Made by a program: the position numbers and the translations under genes. 64,000 nucleotides of DNA. Origin: Hybos culiciformis. Its lineage: Eukaryota; Arthropoda; Insecta; Diptera; Hybotidae. The notes under the pieces are model-generated. The model was not told where the DNA came from, did not search any database, and worked only from the letters and a program-made list of their open reading frames with translations. Location of the stretch: NCBI GenBank assembly GCA_964007475.1, contig OZ023273.1:86818930-86882929 (forward strand). Reading direction: 5' to 3'. Below, piece by piece: positions 46,402 through 57,993 of the stretch. The stretch's first letter is position 1, and each line of letters begins with the position of its first letter.

Positions 46402-46476
46402 AGACCGCCATGGTGTAGTGGTATTACCATTATCCTGCGGCGTATTCGGTTTTCGTTGCGGTTCCCAGCTCTTTTA
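46402..46476 (+). other. tRNA-like segment (possible SINE head)
   Basis: GACCGCCATGGTGTAGTGGT resembles the 5' half of tRNA-Val or tRNA-Glu (A box TGGTGTAGTGG). A poor B box (GCGGTTCCCAGC) lies about 50 bases later. Stems do not close into a cloverleaf and there is no CCA-side pairing, so I regard it as tRNA-derived repeat DNA. Confidence 0.4.
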
Positions 46477-46489
46477 AGAATTGTAAATA

Positions 46490-49400
46490 AATCTGAAAGG
46501 TTATTGTTGAAAAAATTTAAATTATTTATCCTTCTACTGTTTTGAGAATATAATTAATTATAATCATTATCATCATTATTATACGAAAATTTGTTTATTT
46601 GTAAATTAATACTGAAACTGCTGCTGCAGGCTCATCATAATCTTCATTAAAATTCAGTAATATTCCATTTTTTTGGTAATGATAATGATTGCAACCATAC
46701 GTCGCCTAAACAAACATTTTAATTAGTAGTTTTTAATTAGAAGATATTTCAAAATCAGATTCTCTTAACTTAGAATAAATTAAGTTTTGACGGAAAATTA
46801 GGCTTTTGACAAAGTGCTAATAAAGCCATTCAGAAGTGTACAGAAGTTACCGAAGAATTTGTTCACAAATTTTAATCATACTTTAATCTTGCAAGCGCAT
46901 TATTTTCAAATGAAATTTCTGTATGATATAATGAAAGAATGAATCTGAAAATGTGTATTTAAAGACATAAGCCCACAAAAATTTTTGTTATAATAATTAT
47001 GGCTTTCCACTATATGTGGTATAATGTAAATTTATTATTTAATTAGGAAAAAAAAAAAATATTTACAAGATTCGAATTATTTGTTTTATATGGTGTAAAT
47101 ATTATAGTTTGTGGAATAAAGATAAAATAATTAATTATATAATATTTTAATGAAAATATAATTAGTTTCACTTTCGAAAACAATTCACGAATACGTGAAT
47201 GTTCAACATATACGTATTGTATGTAAGTAATATATTACAAATATACACGTGAAGGTTAAAATTTTATTTTATTTTTTTCTTAAACTTTTCTCGTATACAA
47301 AATTATGCTGGATTATATAAGATATCACCTTTTAAAATAAAAAAAAAACATAAACACCATATACAAAAGAGTTAAATACTTTTTAAGTTCTTTTTAAGTG
47401 AAAAGTAACTTTATATAAAATTTCAGTGGATTTAATCGTATGTATAATATTTATTCCTTAATTCCTAATTTATGTTATATTTTTCAAAAAAGTATATGCA
47501 CATACAAAATATTAAAATTGCCAGGAAAACTTAAAAAGACATTATTTTTTAACGATAAAACAATGTTTCTGTTAAAAATTAAGAACATTGTGGCAAGTAT
47601 AAATTCTATATAGCTTAATCAACTAATTCTTGTAAAAATTGCAATGAATATAAGTTCAAAGTATATATAAAAAAAAGAAATCTTTTTTCAAGGGATTTTA
47701 ATGGATTTGGAGTGTGTCATACAATGTTTACGAAAGTTAATTTTTTTTTTTGCTGATGGATTTATATCAGCGTCTAGTGAAACCTTTTTTATGGCCGATA
47801 AATTTTTATGTTGTTACTTTTTTTTAGCGAAAGAGAAATGTATGTATTGGATCTGCCAACCTGTCTAAAGGTGAATAGGACAATTGTGTTCATATTAAAT
47901 TAACTTTCATGTTAAAAACACGAACATAAAATCGAATTCGTGCTTATCTAAAACCGAAATCATTCTACTAAATGCCTCTTGAAACTTCAGATTTAAATCC
48001 TCTAAGCATGGATTAAAAGAATTAATTTTATTGAAAAATCGTCGGAAAGCAATGCATGTAGATGATTCTGCGCGAAAAATTTAAAAAAATAGATGTGTAT
48101 AGATAATGTTAATTTTTATAAGATTTGATTCCCGTAAGATTTCGATTTAATTCACCATTTTTACAAAGTTAATATGTACTTTTTGATTCAACAACTCTTG
48201 GCTTCCAGATTAAATAGTTGACATTATTAACGTCATTTTGATATTCGTGTAAAATATTAGTAAGTGAATGAATATTGATTATAAAAAAGAGACAATATGT
48301 CAAGTTTACTTTAAAAAATTTTTAATTTATTTATTACCTTTAACTTGTTTATGTATTTTTATAAAACAAATTTCTTCTAACGACTTTTGTGATTTCATAA
48401 ACAATCTGCTTTAATGTAGTTAAATAAACAACACTGTCTTCACTTTATAAATTCATACCTATATACTAAAAATTACAAAATATTAAAATTTTTCCCTTTA
48501 TACACGTATACAGGAAATATGTATATACATTTTAACCACCCATTTTATTTGAACTAATTTATTTAATTGAAGATTATAAAAAAAATAAATTTTTAAAATC
48601 GTTTATCTTTTATTCTTTGAGTTTTAAGTTCTTAAAAAGATAAATATCGCGAAAATGATCCAAAAATTTTATTGGCTTTGAATTTGTGAAAATCAAAATG
48701 CAAATTAAGTATAAATATTTACATTATTTTATAAGATTATGTATAATATTTTAAAAATGAAATTAATAAGCTTAAAAGGCTGTGCAAAAGTTTAAATAAA
48801 AAAATCATTAAAACATTTTTACAATTTACTGTATATATAAATTGGTTATTTTCAAAATTTTCATGCATTGTTCCTAATCGAATGAATTAATAATTATAGG
48901 AAGAAATTATAATTATTGTATCTAATATACCATGCAATGGTTAGTCAAAGACTTGAAATAAACATTCGGCATATATTTCAGATTCTTATATAGATAAAAG
49001 TCTGGAAACTCATGCAATTAAATCATATTCTGAAAAATTTCACGATAATGGCTTTATTAAGCCCATTTATGCATTGAAAACGTTAGTGCTTTGGGGATGT
49101 TTATATTATTTAAAGTATACTCTATATACTAATTGTTCAAAAAATTATAAAATATTACGCAAAACTTCTGGACAATTATTAACTATTTTCTATTACATAA
49201 TTATTATGAATATGCCATAATTACACATATTCCTTGATAACATAAAAATTGTATATTTCAATCAAGTAAGTATTTAATAATGCAACCTTAGATTCAAGTA
49301 AATGCAATATTATGTTAATAACAATGTTTAATTTGATATTAGGTTTGAATAAAAATTATGTATTTTATAAAATTTTTCATTCTAAATAAAAATATAAAGT

Positions 49401-49811
49401 GCACATAAAAGAAAACAACACTATTAAATACAAAAAATGTACTACGAAATGAATATGATCCAAATTTTGAGTTCTGGTGTATGACTCTACATTTCACAAA
49501 CAACATAAATTTTGGAGTACCAATAATTTGAACCACTCTCCAATACACACTAATATAAGTAGTTACTGTTTAGATTTTTAGAATACATATTATTTTTTTA
49601 TATTTTAGATTCATTTATATGTGAAAAGTATTCTTATTCAAGTTTGTTTTAAAGATGAACTCAAAGCTTGACACCACCATGATGAAACAATTCATTATAA
49701 GTTTTGAATAATTTAAATAGGTTTTATTATCTACTAATTGATTATATATATTTATAAATTTGAAATGAGGAAGTTTAAAACAAAATAAAAAAGACTTTTG
49801 CGGAAATCTTA
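46490..49811. other. 3.3 kb AT-rich DNA, nothing recognised
   Basis: Only low-complexity sequence and short frames without domains. It could equally be intergenic DNA or part of a large intron. Confidence 0.5.
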
Positions 49812-50499
49812 TTAAAACATTTTCAAAATATACGGAAAGCTCTATTCAGTTGCGTTCTAATATAGATAACACTGGCCTACAAAAAAACTTTTGTGTTGGT
49901 GCAGCTCTGTTCGCATCTGTAGTCGGTAAAGTAGTTAGTATGAACTACATTGCTGCTACTTGCTGCTACAATTCTTATTTCAAATTTTTTACGGTTTTAT
50001 TCAAAATCAGTTCATGTTGTAACTACTTTTATGACATTAATCGTATAAATTTATGATGGCAAGTAAGTCAAGAAGTTGCATTAACGATCCTGATATGTTT
50101 TGTTACATATGCGGTGAGGGGGGTTGGACATTTGTCCGCGGGACATTTGTCCGCGATTTGTTTTTGTATCGCGGACATAAAAATGACATTTGTCCGCGAT
50201 TCAAAATGTCTTTTGTCCGCCGCGGACAAATGACATTTTCCAAAATGTCATTTGTCCGCGATAAAAATTAATCGCGGACAAATGACATTTTGCAAAATGA
50301 CATTTGTCCGCTAAAAATCTGAAAAATCAATCGCGGACAAATGACATTTTGCAAAATGACATTTGTCCGCTAAAAATTTAAAAAATCAATCGCGGACAAA
50401 TGACATTTTGCAAAATGACATTTGTCCGCTAAAAATTAAAAAAAGCAATCGCGGACAAATGACATTTTGGAAAATGACATATGTCCGCTAAAAATTTGA

Positions 50500-50821
50500 G
50501 GCTAAAGTGCAGATGACGTGAACCAATCAGAATCGGCACAACAAGAGAGGGTGGTGGGGGGCGGCGGGCGGGCGGGTGGACTGGTGGTTGGTCAGTGGGA
50601 TTTGCGGCGTCAGCCGCAAATCCCACTGACCAACCACCAGTCCACCCGCCCGCCCGCCCGCCGCCCGCCGCCCCCCACCACCCTCTCTTTAAGGGGCAAA
50701 TCGGGCAAAAAAAAAAAATTGCATATACAAAATGTATGAACAATTTAGGAAGACTCTACCCCTCTTCCCTTTTCCAAGCTTCAGACAATTCTGAGTGGTT
50801 CACGTAATCTGCAGTATCTCC
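50500..50821. mobile_element. T1-family element inside the F2 array
   Basis: GGCTAAAGTGCAGATGACGT and TCACGTAATCTGCAGTATCTC then C are imperfect inverted repeats sharing the GGCTAAAGTGC start with 7373-7827. The flanks AAATTTGA and AAAATTGA (7/8) suggest an 8-bp duplication. Its centre is a GC-rich hairpin (about 50540-50608 with 50613-50690, loop GTCA) of GGGCGGGCGGGTGGACTGGT-type sequence. Confidence 0.75.
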
Positions 50822-51075
50822 AAAATTGAAAAATCAATAGCGGACAAATGGCGTCAGCCGCAAATCCCACTGACCAACCACCAGTCCACCCGCCCGCCCG
50901 CCGCCCCCCACCACCCTCTCTTTAAGGGGCAAATCGGGCAAAAAAAAAAAATTGCATATACAAAATGTATGAACAATTTAGGAAGACTCTACCCCTCTTC
51001 CCTTTTCCAAGCTTCAGACAATTCTGAGTGGTTCACGTAATCTGCAGTATCTCCAAAATTGAAAAATCAATAGCG
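50608..51075 (+). repeat. tandem duplication, about 242 bp x 2, inside F2 copy B
   Basis: GCGTCAGCCGCAAATCCCAC begins at 50608 and again at 50850, followed in both by the same T1 right half and the same TCAATAGCGGACAAATG junction. The first copy has about 16 bp more of the CCCGCC repeat. The duplication therefore happened after T1 inserted into F2. Confidence 0.9.
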
Positions 51076-51697
51076 GACAAATGACATTTTGCAAAATGAC
51101 ATTTGTCCGCTAAAAAAACTGAAAAATCAATCGCGGACAAATGACATTTTGCAAAATGACATTTGTCCGCTAAAAATTAAAAATTTCAATCGCGGACAAA
51201 TGACATTTTGCAAAATGACATTTGTCCGCTAAAAATTCGAAAAATCAATCGCGGACAAATGACATTTTGCAAAATGACATTTGTCCGCTAAAGTTAGAAA
51301 ATTCAATCGCGGACAAATGTCATTTTGCAAAATGTCATTTGTCCGCTAATTTTGGGACATTTGTCCGCGGCGGACAAATGTCATTTTACAATCGCGGACA
51401 AATGACATTTTGCAAAATGACATTTGTCCGCGAAGTTTTCCATACAAATTTCATCGCGGACAAATGTCCCGCGGACAAATGTCACGGCGCCTGCGGTGAG
51501 TATATAATGAAAGATCAACGGAAACCGATTAATGACACGGTAATTCGCTTGTATTCTGTATACTTTGGTATTGAAATTGGCAATCAAGATAAAGAGCTGA
51601 TATGAAAAATGTGACTAGTTTTCTTGTATCAGCTCACAAAATATACCCAAAATAAGGTCTAAAATCTTAGGCACCAAAATGAGTGTAGGCCAGTGTA

Positions 51698-52159
51698 ATG
51701 AATGACGCAACGAAGTTAAGAATATCCTAATAAATATAATTTTTTTTTTTGAAATTTTTTACAATATTCATTTCCATTAATTTGTTTAACAATATTTTGA
51801 ATGAAAAAGAGTAAAATTCTGCAGATATTTGTATATTTGATGATTATTAAATTATTATTAATTTATTAATTATTATTAAAATATTTTAATAATAACTAAT
51901 AAACTAATAATCATTTAATAATCACCAAATATACAAATATCTGCAGAATTTTATGATTTAAGCTTTTAGCTCTTATAGTGGAGGATTCGTAGAGTCAGGC
52001 TCATGTCATTCTTTCATGAATGAAGTTTTTACTTTCAATTTTACTCTTTTTCATTCAAAATATTGTTAAACAAATTAATGGAAATGCAATATCGTAAAAA
52101 ATTTCAAAAAAAAAAAAAAATATTTATTAAGATATTCTTAACTTCGTTGCGTTATTCAT
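51698..52159. mobile_element. hairpin MITE inserted at TA
   Basis: ATGAATGACGCAACGAAGTT and AACTTCGTTGCGTTATTCAT are inverted repeats extending about 150 bp. TA is duplicated (51696-51697, 52160-52161). It interrupts the right terminal repeat of the 49812-52216 element (GGCCAGTG | TCTATATT). The inner arms pair again (CTGCAGATATTTGTATATTT with AAATATACAAATATCTGCAG) around an AT-rich centre. TA insertion suggests a Tc1/mariner-type mobiliser. Confidence 0.85.
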
Positions 52160-52226
52160 TATCTATATTAAAACGCAACTGAATAGAGCTTTCCGTTTAT
52201 TTTGAAAGTGTTTTATTGCTTAAACC

Positions 52227-53087
52227 ACTGACTTCTCTATATAAAAGACGAAACATCACATTTGTCTATGTATTAAGGTCGAATAAGCTTTTCATACAAA
52301 AGTCAAATTCGTAATATTTTTGGCAATAATAAAAGAAGCGAACCTAAAAAGCGTTTGATAGGGGGACCCCTGCTTAAAAATAAGGCGAGCAGTCGAAAAG
52401 ATTAAGATACAATAAAAAAAATTGAATTTCATTTGGACTACCCAAAAGGTAAAATTTACATAAGATTTTTTTTTAAATCTATTAAATTTTACAGCAAAGA
52501 AACATATTTGAAAACGAGTGTGCTGTGTGCTTTGATGTGGGTCCAATTGACCAATTCCGCACAGTACCAAAGGGAATCCGACCGAAGAGTTCCAACGTTT
52601 GGCCTTCCTAAAGGTGATGAAGAACTGAAAAGAAAATGGGTTACGGCAATTAATCCCCCAATTTAAATTTACGTTTTTTTTCTTTTTTAAAATATTGTTG
52701 AAATCATTGAAATTATCAGGTACAACTATAAGTATAGTTAGTAATAATTCTGATTAATTTTGTGAATTTGAGTAAAATTTTATTTTCATTGTTTAAATGT
52801 TGTTTTATTCATAATTGATTATTTTGAAGGCTTATTATTACTTCTGTCTAACCCTAACTTTCACATAGCAAAGTTGCAATTCTATGCTTTAAGTTTAATT
52901 ACTTTAGCTATTCTTACTTTTACTGTAAATGATAGGTACTTCAGTTTACAAAAATATTCATAATGTTTCATAATATAAAATTTGTAAGTTATACAAATTT
53001 TTTTTTTAAAATGTGTACATTTATTTTGGTCGAACCATTTGACATAAAAAAATTTCTATGTGTAGTCTTTTATATAGAGAAGTTAGT
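52227..53087. mobile_element. terminal-repeat element with THAP-like fragment, TSD GCTTAAACC
   Basis: ACTGACTTCTCTATATAAAA and TTTTATATAGAGAAGTTAGT are inverted repeats of about 24 bp. GCTTAAACC is duplicated perfectly (52218-52226, 53088-53096). If CA/TG are taken as the real ends, the duplication is 7 bp, so the class is uncertain; a THAP-coding stretch inside would suit the P superfamily. Confidence 0.8.
52433..52666 (+). pseudogene. THAP-like zinc-finger fragment
   Basis: From about 52517 the frame reads CALMWVQLTNSAQYQRESDR, then VPTFGLPKGDEELKRKWVTA and IN before stop 52664-52666. A Cys-rich start, the F.(L/F)PKD spacing and the +KW...I pattern are typical of THAP domains, DNA-binding fingers in P-type transposases and many host proteins. 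The second Cys/His pair is missing, and an acceptor-like TTTTACAG precedes it at about 52494. It is either one exon or a broken fragment. Confidence 0.4.
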
Positions 53088-53099
53088 GCTTAAACCCAT

Positions 53100-56000
53100 A
53101 AAGTGTAAAATAATTTAATCATTTTCAAAATAATAATCGTTTTAATTTATGTGAAATCTAAAAAAAAAAAAAAAGATTGAATTCATTTAATCAAATTATT
53201 TTTATTTAATTTTAACTTTTTTTCTGCAGTGGTTCAGATTTTCCGGTGGCTACAATTTAGAAAAAGAAAAAAAGAAACAAATTAGTTGCAAGGCAAACTG
53301 TATTCAATCGGCAATAATAAGTATATATTGAAATCTTTAGGGGGCGCCTAAAATCAAACTATATAATTATGCCAATTATTTAAAAAATAAAAACATTAGA
53401 TACATTTTTTTTTTTTTAAACAAACAATGTTGCACCTAATATTCAATTAATTTTCCATACTTACAATAACGAAAAAAAAAACACAAAAGGTTTAATGCTT
53501 TTAATCTTTATAAATTATACAAAAACAAAATTAAATATTATCGTGATCAAATTGTGATTTGCTTCAATTCATGCATCAATTTAAAAAAAAAAAAAACAGA
53601 AAATTATGCTTTCTTTCAAAGCCAAAAGATCTTGACTTCAATTTTCTTTTAACTTAAATGCTTTAATATAAAGACAATATAAAAAAATATTTATGTATAT
53701 ATACTAACTAACTATGTATAACGTGTTTATATTTTCGCGCAATTTTCCAGTTATGAAAACTGGATATATATTGTTTGTAAGAGAAAAATATAATATTATT
53801 TAGCAAAATAAGCCAATGACACTGAATTTATATTTTTCTTCAGCGTTTCTTCTCAATTTTTATTAGTTTGTTTTTTTAAAAAAAATTAAATAAATTTACG
53901 TGATCAGACTTATGAACTAATTTTAATTTATTTATTTTTTTTATTTGGATAAAAAATACAGAAATAAAAGTACACATTCATAAATAATAATTTTTTTTAT
54001 ATTATATTGGCTACGGTATAAATCCAACTCAAATCAAATTAGCCTATGGCCATTTTATATTAAATAATTTCTTCAAATTTTATGCGGTTTAATAAAAATA
54101 TCCTTGAAATGAAATAAAAAATCAATATATATATATATATATACAACTTACAAAAACTACATTACTATTATATTATAGTGATATCTTTATTATAGACGTT
54201 ATTCTGAAAAATATGTAGTTTTAAGTTTTATATATTTATCTTATGGATTACTCATATCTCAAAATAATGATTTAAAATTACAAAAAATAAGGTTTATTTA
54301 AGCAGATTTAAAAGCTTTTTGTAAAAAATGCGGTTAAATTTTGAGAATTTTTAGGAAAAGCAGTACTGTATAGCTAAGTTAATAAGTTAAAATTATTAAT
54401 TATTTATGGGTGTGTAAATGCCTTACTTAATGTTCTTAATATTCGTCTGTCATTTAAGTATAATTTAATAAATAAACAAAAATCAAAAAAAATATATGAT
54501 TTTTGTTGTTTGTTGCATTTGCAACTTTGCTTGTAACTTATTAACATGCATAACAATAACATACAGATACAGCTGTATTTGACTATTGTAGTATAACCCT
54601 CATCGTTCTCTGAATTTAAAAAAAATTTTGCGTTTTAAAATTAAAAACATCAACAAATTCTTAAGTAAAAAAAAAAATGAAATATAGGTACATATATGAA
54701 ATTTTCGAACCCAATAACTTTTGAACGAGTAGAGATATAGAACTCCGAGATTGTGGGAGATAAAATATAAAAGATTTGATTTTTCTTAAGATATGTAGAT
54801 TATATTTTTATTTAAGAAAATTGGAAAAATACAAAAAAAAAAAAAAAATTTAAGACAACCCTCTGATTTATTATTGAATAATAATAAAGAATTTGGAATA
54901 TTTGACGGATGCACGTAATATTATTCATATGTAAACAATCGCAGAAAACACATTAGTGATATTCTTATATACATAAAGCAAAATACAAAATCTTGAATGT
55001 TGGTCATTATGAAAAGGTTATATGGCAAGCAATTAATTTTATGCTATAAAATGGGGAATGTTGAACGATCCAATTTTATTAATTTTTTTTTTTCGTTTTT
55101 GTGAACGTTATAAAAATGTGCAGATATTAAAATATCAGTAACAAAACAGGTAAAAAATAACTGGATATCTAAAGATTTCGATATTTTTTTTTATACACTC
55201 GTTATATACAATAAAATAAAAATTTAATTAAATCGATGTTGTGAACGTAAGTTTTCCCAATCGATACTTGAAAAATATGCGTTAAAATTTGCACTTGAGT
55301 ATACATAAAAGATACTGTGTATTATATACCATAATTATGTTTTTATGCTCTTAAACTATATATAAAATTAAATACATATAATGCAATATAAAACTCAAAT
55401 TAATGCGTGCATTCATTTTTAATGAATGTTATGTTGTTGCGTTAATGTAATACTGCATACACCTAAATACTTGGTGTTGCATTCAAGAATATTTTATAAT
55501 TCAGTTTTTACTGCAAACTATTAATATTGAAAAAAAATTTTTTTTATAATTTTTGAATAAATTATAAATTGTAGACAAGACAAATTTACGAATATTCATT
55601 CTATAAAGACAACAACAATCGCTGTACCTACATTTTTGTTTTTTAAATTTCATATTTAAATTGCAATAAGATAATTATTTTTTTCCTACTTAAATTATTT
55701 TTAATTTAATTAAAATGAAAATTCAATCGAGAAAGTTATTTTTTTTTCTTTTTGTCACTAAGATTCTTTTCTAACTCCTCTATGTGTAGAAAATAAATAA
55801 AACTAAGCTATCGGAAATGAATCCTTTTCTTTAGTGGATACAAGAGTTTTTAAATTTTAATAAATTAATGTTTTGATTTACGAAAGTATTTATTTTTTCA
55901 TCTCTATCGTGGAAATGTTTATTGTTCCTTGTTCACGATTATTAAAAGTCGCGTTGTTTAACTTGGCTGCCCAATAAGAGTGTTTTTTTTAGCTTTCATG

Positions 56001-57277
56001 GAAACTTACTTCCCAATTACGAGCGAGACTCCAGCATAACTTTAATTGTATATAGTAAGAATAATAAAAAGAAGCAGATCGGTTATTGCTTTAAGAGTTT
56101 CCAAGCTATATAGAATAGTGTTAGTTTTAAGAAATTTTTGTACCACATGTCCAAATGCACTTTTGCCTGAATTATTTGAATCTGTTGGCCCTTGTTTTTT
56201 TTTTTTTTAGTGTATTTCTATTTTTAGTTTGGTCTCGCATATACAAAATTAATAGTATGCTCTTTAAACCAAAATTTGCTAGTACATAAAACCAGAATAA
56301 GCAACTACGCATATGTAGCCACTAGGAGATAGTTTTAAATCTAGCTTCCAAAATTTTCCTTCAAGAACTGATCAAAAAACTGTATTCAATGATAGAATAG
56401 TTATTTTGGTGTCAATGTGTTCGGCTGCGTGATGTTTGACAATATTACAATTTTCATAAAATTATTATTAAACATAGATATATTTGTTTCCATATGAATA
56501 TTAATCAACCGTTGTGTGTTGCGTCTGGGTTATTACTAGCTTTATTATCTGAAATATATGTTGAATATAAATTTATTTTTATTGAATCGCTGGAATTTTT
56601 TATTTTTAATTTTTTTTTTTTCCCAAAAACTTGGACTCTTTGAATTGCAAAAAAACATAAATATTCTTATTTTATTTTATTTATTTATTTATTTAAGTTT
56701 TTTTTTTTACAGACAATAACATTTATTTATGTTTTCTTATCCAGATTTGATGAATTTCGCCTGAAGATTTCTCTTTCTTTGATTATTGTGTGTACATATT
56801 CGTCGTATACCTATATTATATAAGTAAGTATAAATTCTAGTTAAAAAACATTATAAATCAAAGATAAAGAAAATCTTACAATAAGATTTGCAGATGAAAT
56901 GATAAATGACAAAAATGTTCCATATAAAATGAAGATATAGGAAAAATATATATATATATATACATAAATGTACGTATTTTTTTCTTCTTCAGAATCAGAA
57001 TAGAGTTTTTTTTTTTTTTTGAATGCCTGTTGATTCTTTCAAGTTTCCTCTTTATTTAAAAACTCCTGGGTACAAAAAAAAAAGAAGAAAAACTCATATG
57101 CTATTTTATTGTTAGGTTTTTGTTTATAAAATGTTTTTTTTTTTACTTATTTATATTTTTATGCTAAATTAGTAGAGTAGTGTTTTAATACAAATACAAT
57201 TTCAAAAATTTCATAAAACTTATATTTGATTAGAAACTATTTTCTGTAAATACGGTTTTGAATTGCGAAGAGTAAAA
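53100..57277. other. 4.2 kb AT-rich DNA, nothing recognised
   Basis: Homopolymers, short dinucleotide tracts (e.g. TATATATA at about 54127-54143) and no assignable frame. It may be intronic or intergenic. Confidence 0.5.
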
Positions 57278-57993
57278 GTGCGTTCCGTAAGTCACGATTT
57301 TACCTAAAACTAGCACTGGTATTCTACTTTTCAGACAGCTAAAATTCTATATCCAGAATAATTTAAGCAAAAAATCGTTCCGAAACTCAATTTTATTTTT
57401 AATAAACCTGCAAAGGGAAATTTAAAATTTCCCATAACAAATCGTTTTCTAGGACAACTTTTAAGTGGTCTTAAACTCAGAATCAATTACATATCTACTA
57501 ATCATTAGCAATTATGTTTCTTTTTTCCGAATTCATTATTTATAATATTATTTTAAATTAAATTTTATAGTACGTAATTAGAATTCTTAAATTCGGTTAA
57601 AAAAAAAATTATTTTACAAGAAAGTTTTATTTATTTTATTTCTAACCATATATTTTATAATTTTATGTAGATTTTTTTTTATATTGACAGTCGGCTTCAG
57701 TTTGCTACAGTCGGCTAAACAAATTAACTTAATTTTTGTATTTATTATATTTATTTCATTATTTTCAAACATTTCTTTATCATTTTCATTTTGAAATAAT
57801 ATTGATTTCTAGAACTTCGTTAAAAATTTTAAAAATGAAATATGACGCATTAAAAGATATAAAATTAATGTAGTATATGATCTTAGCAGATTCAACCAAA
57901 TTAAATGTCAAATTTTTTTTTTTTTCTACGACAGGGATTTTTTGGCTTGCAGAAAAAGGAGATTCTACGTACAAAAATACTTATGGAACGCAT
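57278..57993. mobile_element. Tc1/mariner-like nonautonomous element, family R1 copy 2
   Basis: GTGCGTTCCGTAAGTCACGA on the left and ATACTTATGGAACGCAT on the right are the R1 termini. The interior blocks (AAAATCGTTCCGAAAC, CTGCAAAGGGAAATTTAAAA, CAGACAGCTAAAATT) match 26130-26270 in reverse orientation. TA duplications are no longer visible, so it is older than copy 1. Confidence 0.75.

Larger units (their letters stand above)
50119..51491. mobile_element. palindrome-array element, family F2 copy B, TSD TGCGGTGAG
   Basis: The termini GGGGGTTGGACATTTGTCCG and ACAAATGTCACGGCGCC are those of 15463-16028 in the other orientation. A perfect 9-bp duplication TGCGGTGAG flanks it (50110-50118, 51492-51500). 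Each unit (about 60 bp) is a near-perfect palindrome GCGGACAAATGACATTTTGC plus its complement, with a spacer such as TAAAAATTTAAAAAATCAAT. A T1-family element (50500-50821) is inserted in one spacer, and part of it plus array is duplicated. No coding capacity. Confidence 0.93.
50056..51605 (+). pseudogene. CYICGE-type cysteine-rich gene fragment split by a transposon
   Basis: The reading frame on the left (50056-50118: SKSRSCINDPDMFCYICGE) continues on the right of the F2 element (51501-51600: YIMKDQRKPINDTVIRLY, then YFGIEIGNQDKELI before TGA). Joined across one copy of the duplicated TGCGGTGAG they form one frame. The pattern CxxC with DPDxFCYICGEY...F(G)I.+G.QDK matches the N-terminus of a family of uncharacterised proteins that is abundant in arthropod genomes; function unknown. 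After QDK the expected Cys-rich part is absent, so it was a fragment before the F2 insertion. It is not functional. Confidence 0.7.
49812..52216. mobile_element. terminal-repeat element containing a gene fragment and nested insertions
   Basis: The left end TAAAACATTTTCAAAATATA then CGGAAAGCTCTATTCAGTTG runs on to CACTGGCCTAC (49868). The right end mirrors it: GTAGGCCAGTG (51685-51695), then, after a nested MITE, TATATTAAAACGCAACTGAA through AGCTTTCCGTTTATTTTGAA. Inverted arms total about 70 bp. The interior is a cysteine-rich gene fragment split by the F2 element. Superfamily unknown; no flanking duplication established. Confidence 0.7.

Noticed and set aside
50429..51040. Pro/Arg/Gly-rich frames in the F2/T1 nest
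   Set aside because: Translations of the GC-rich hairpin and its duplication; no conserved domain.
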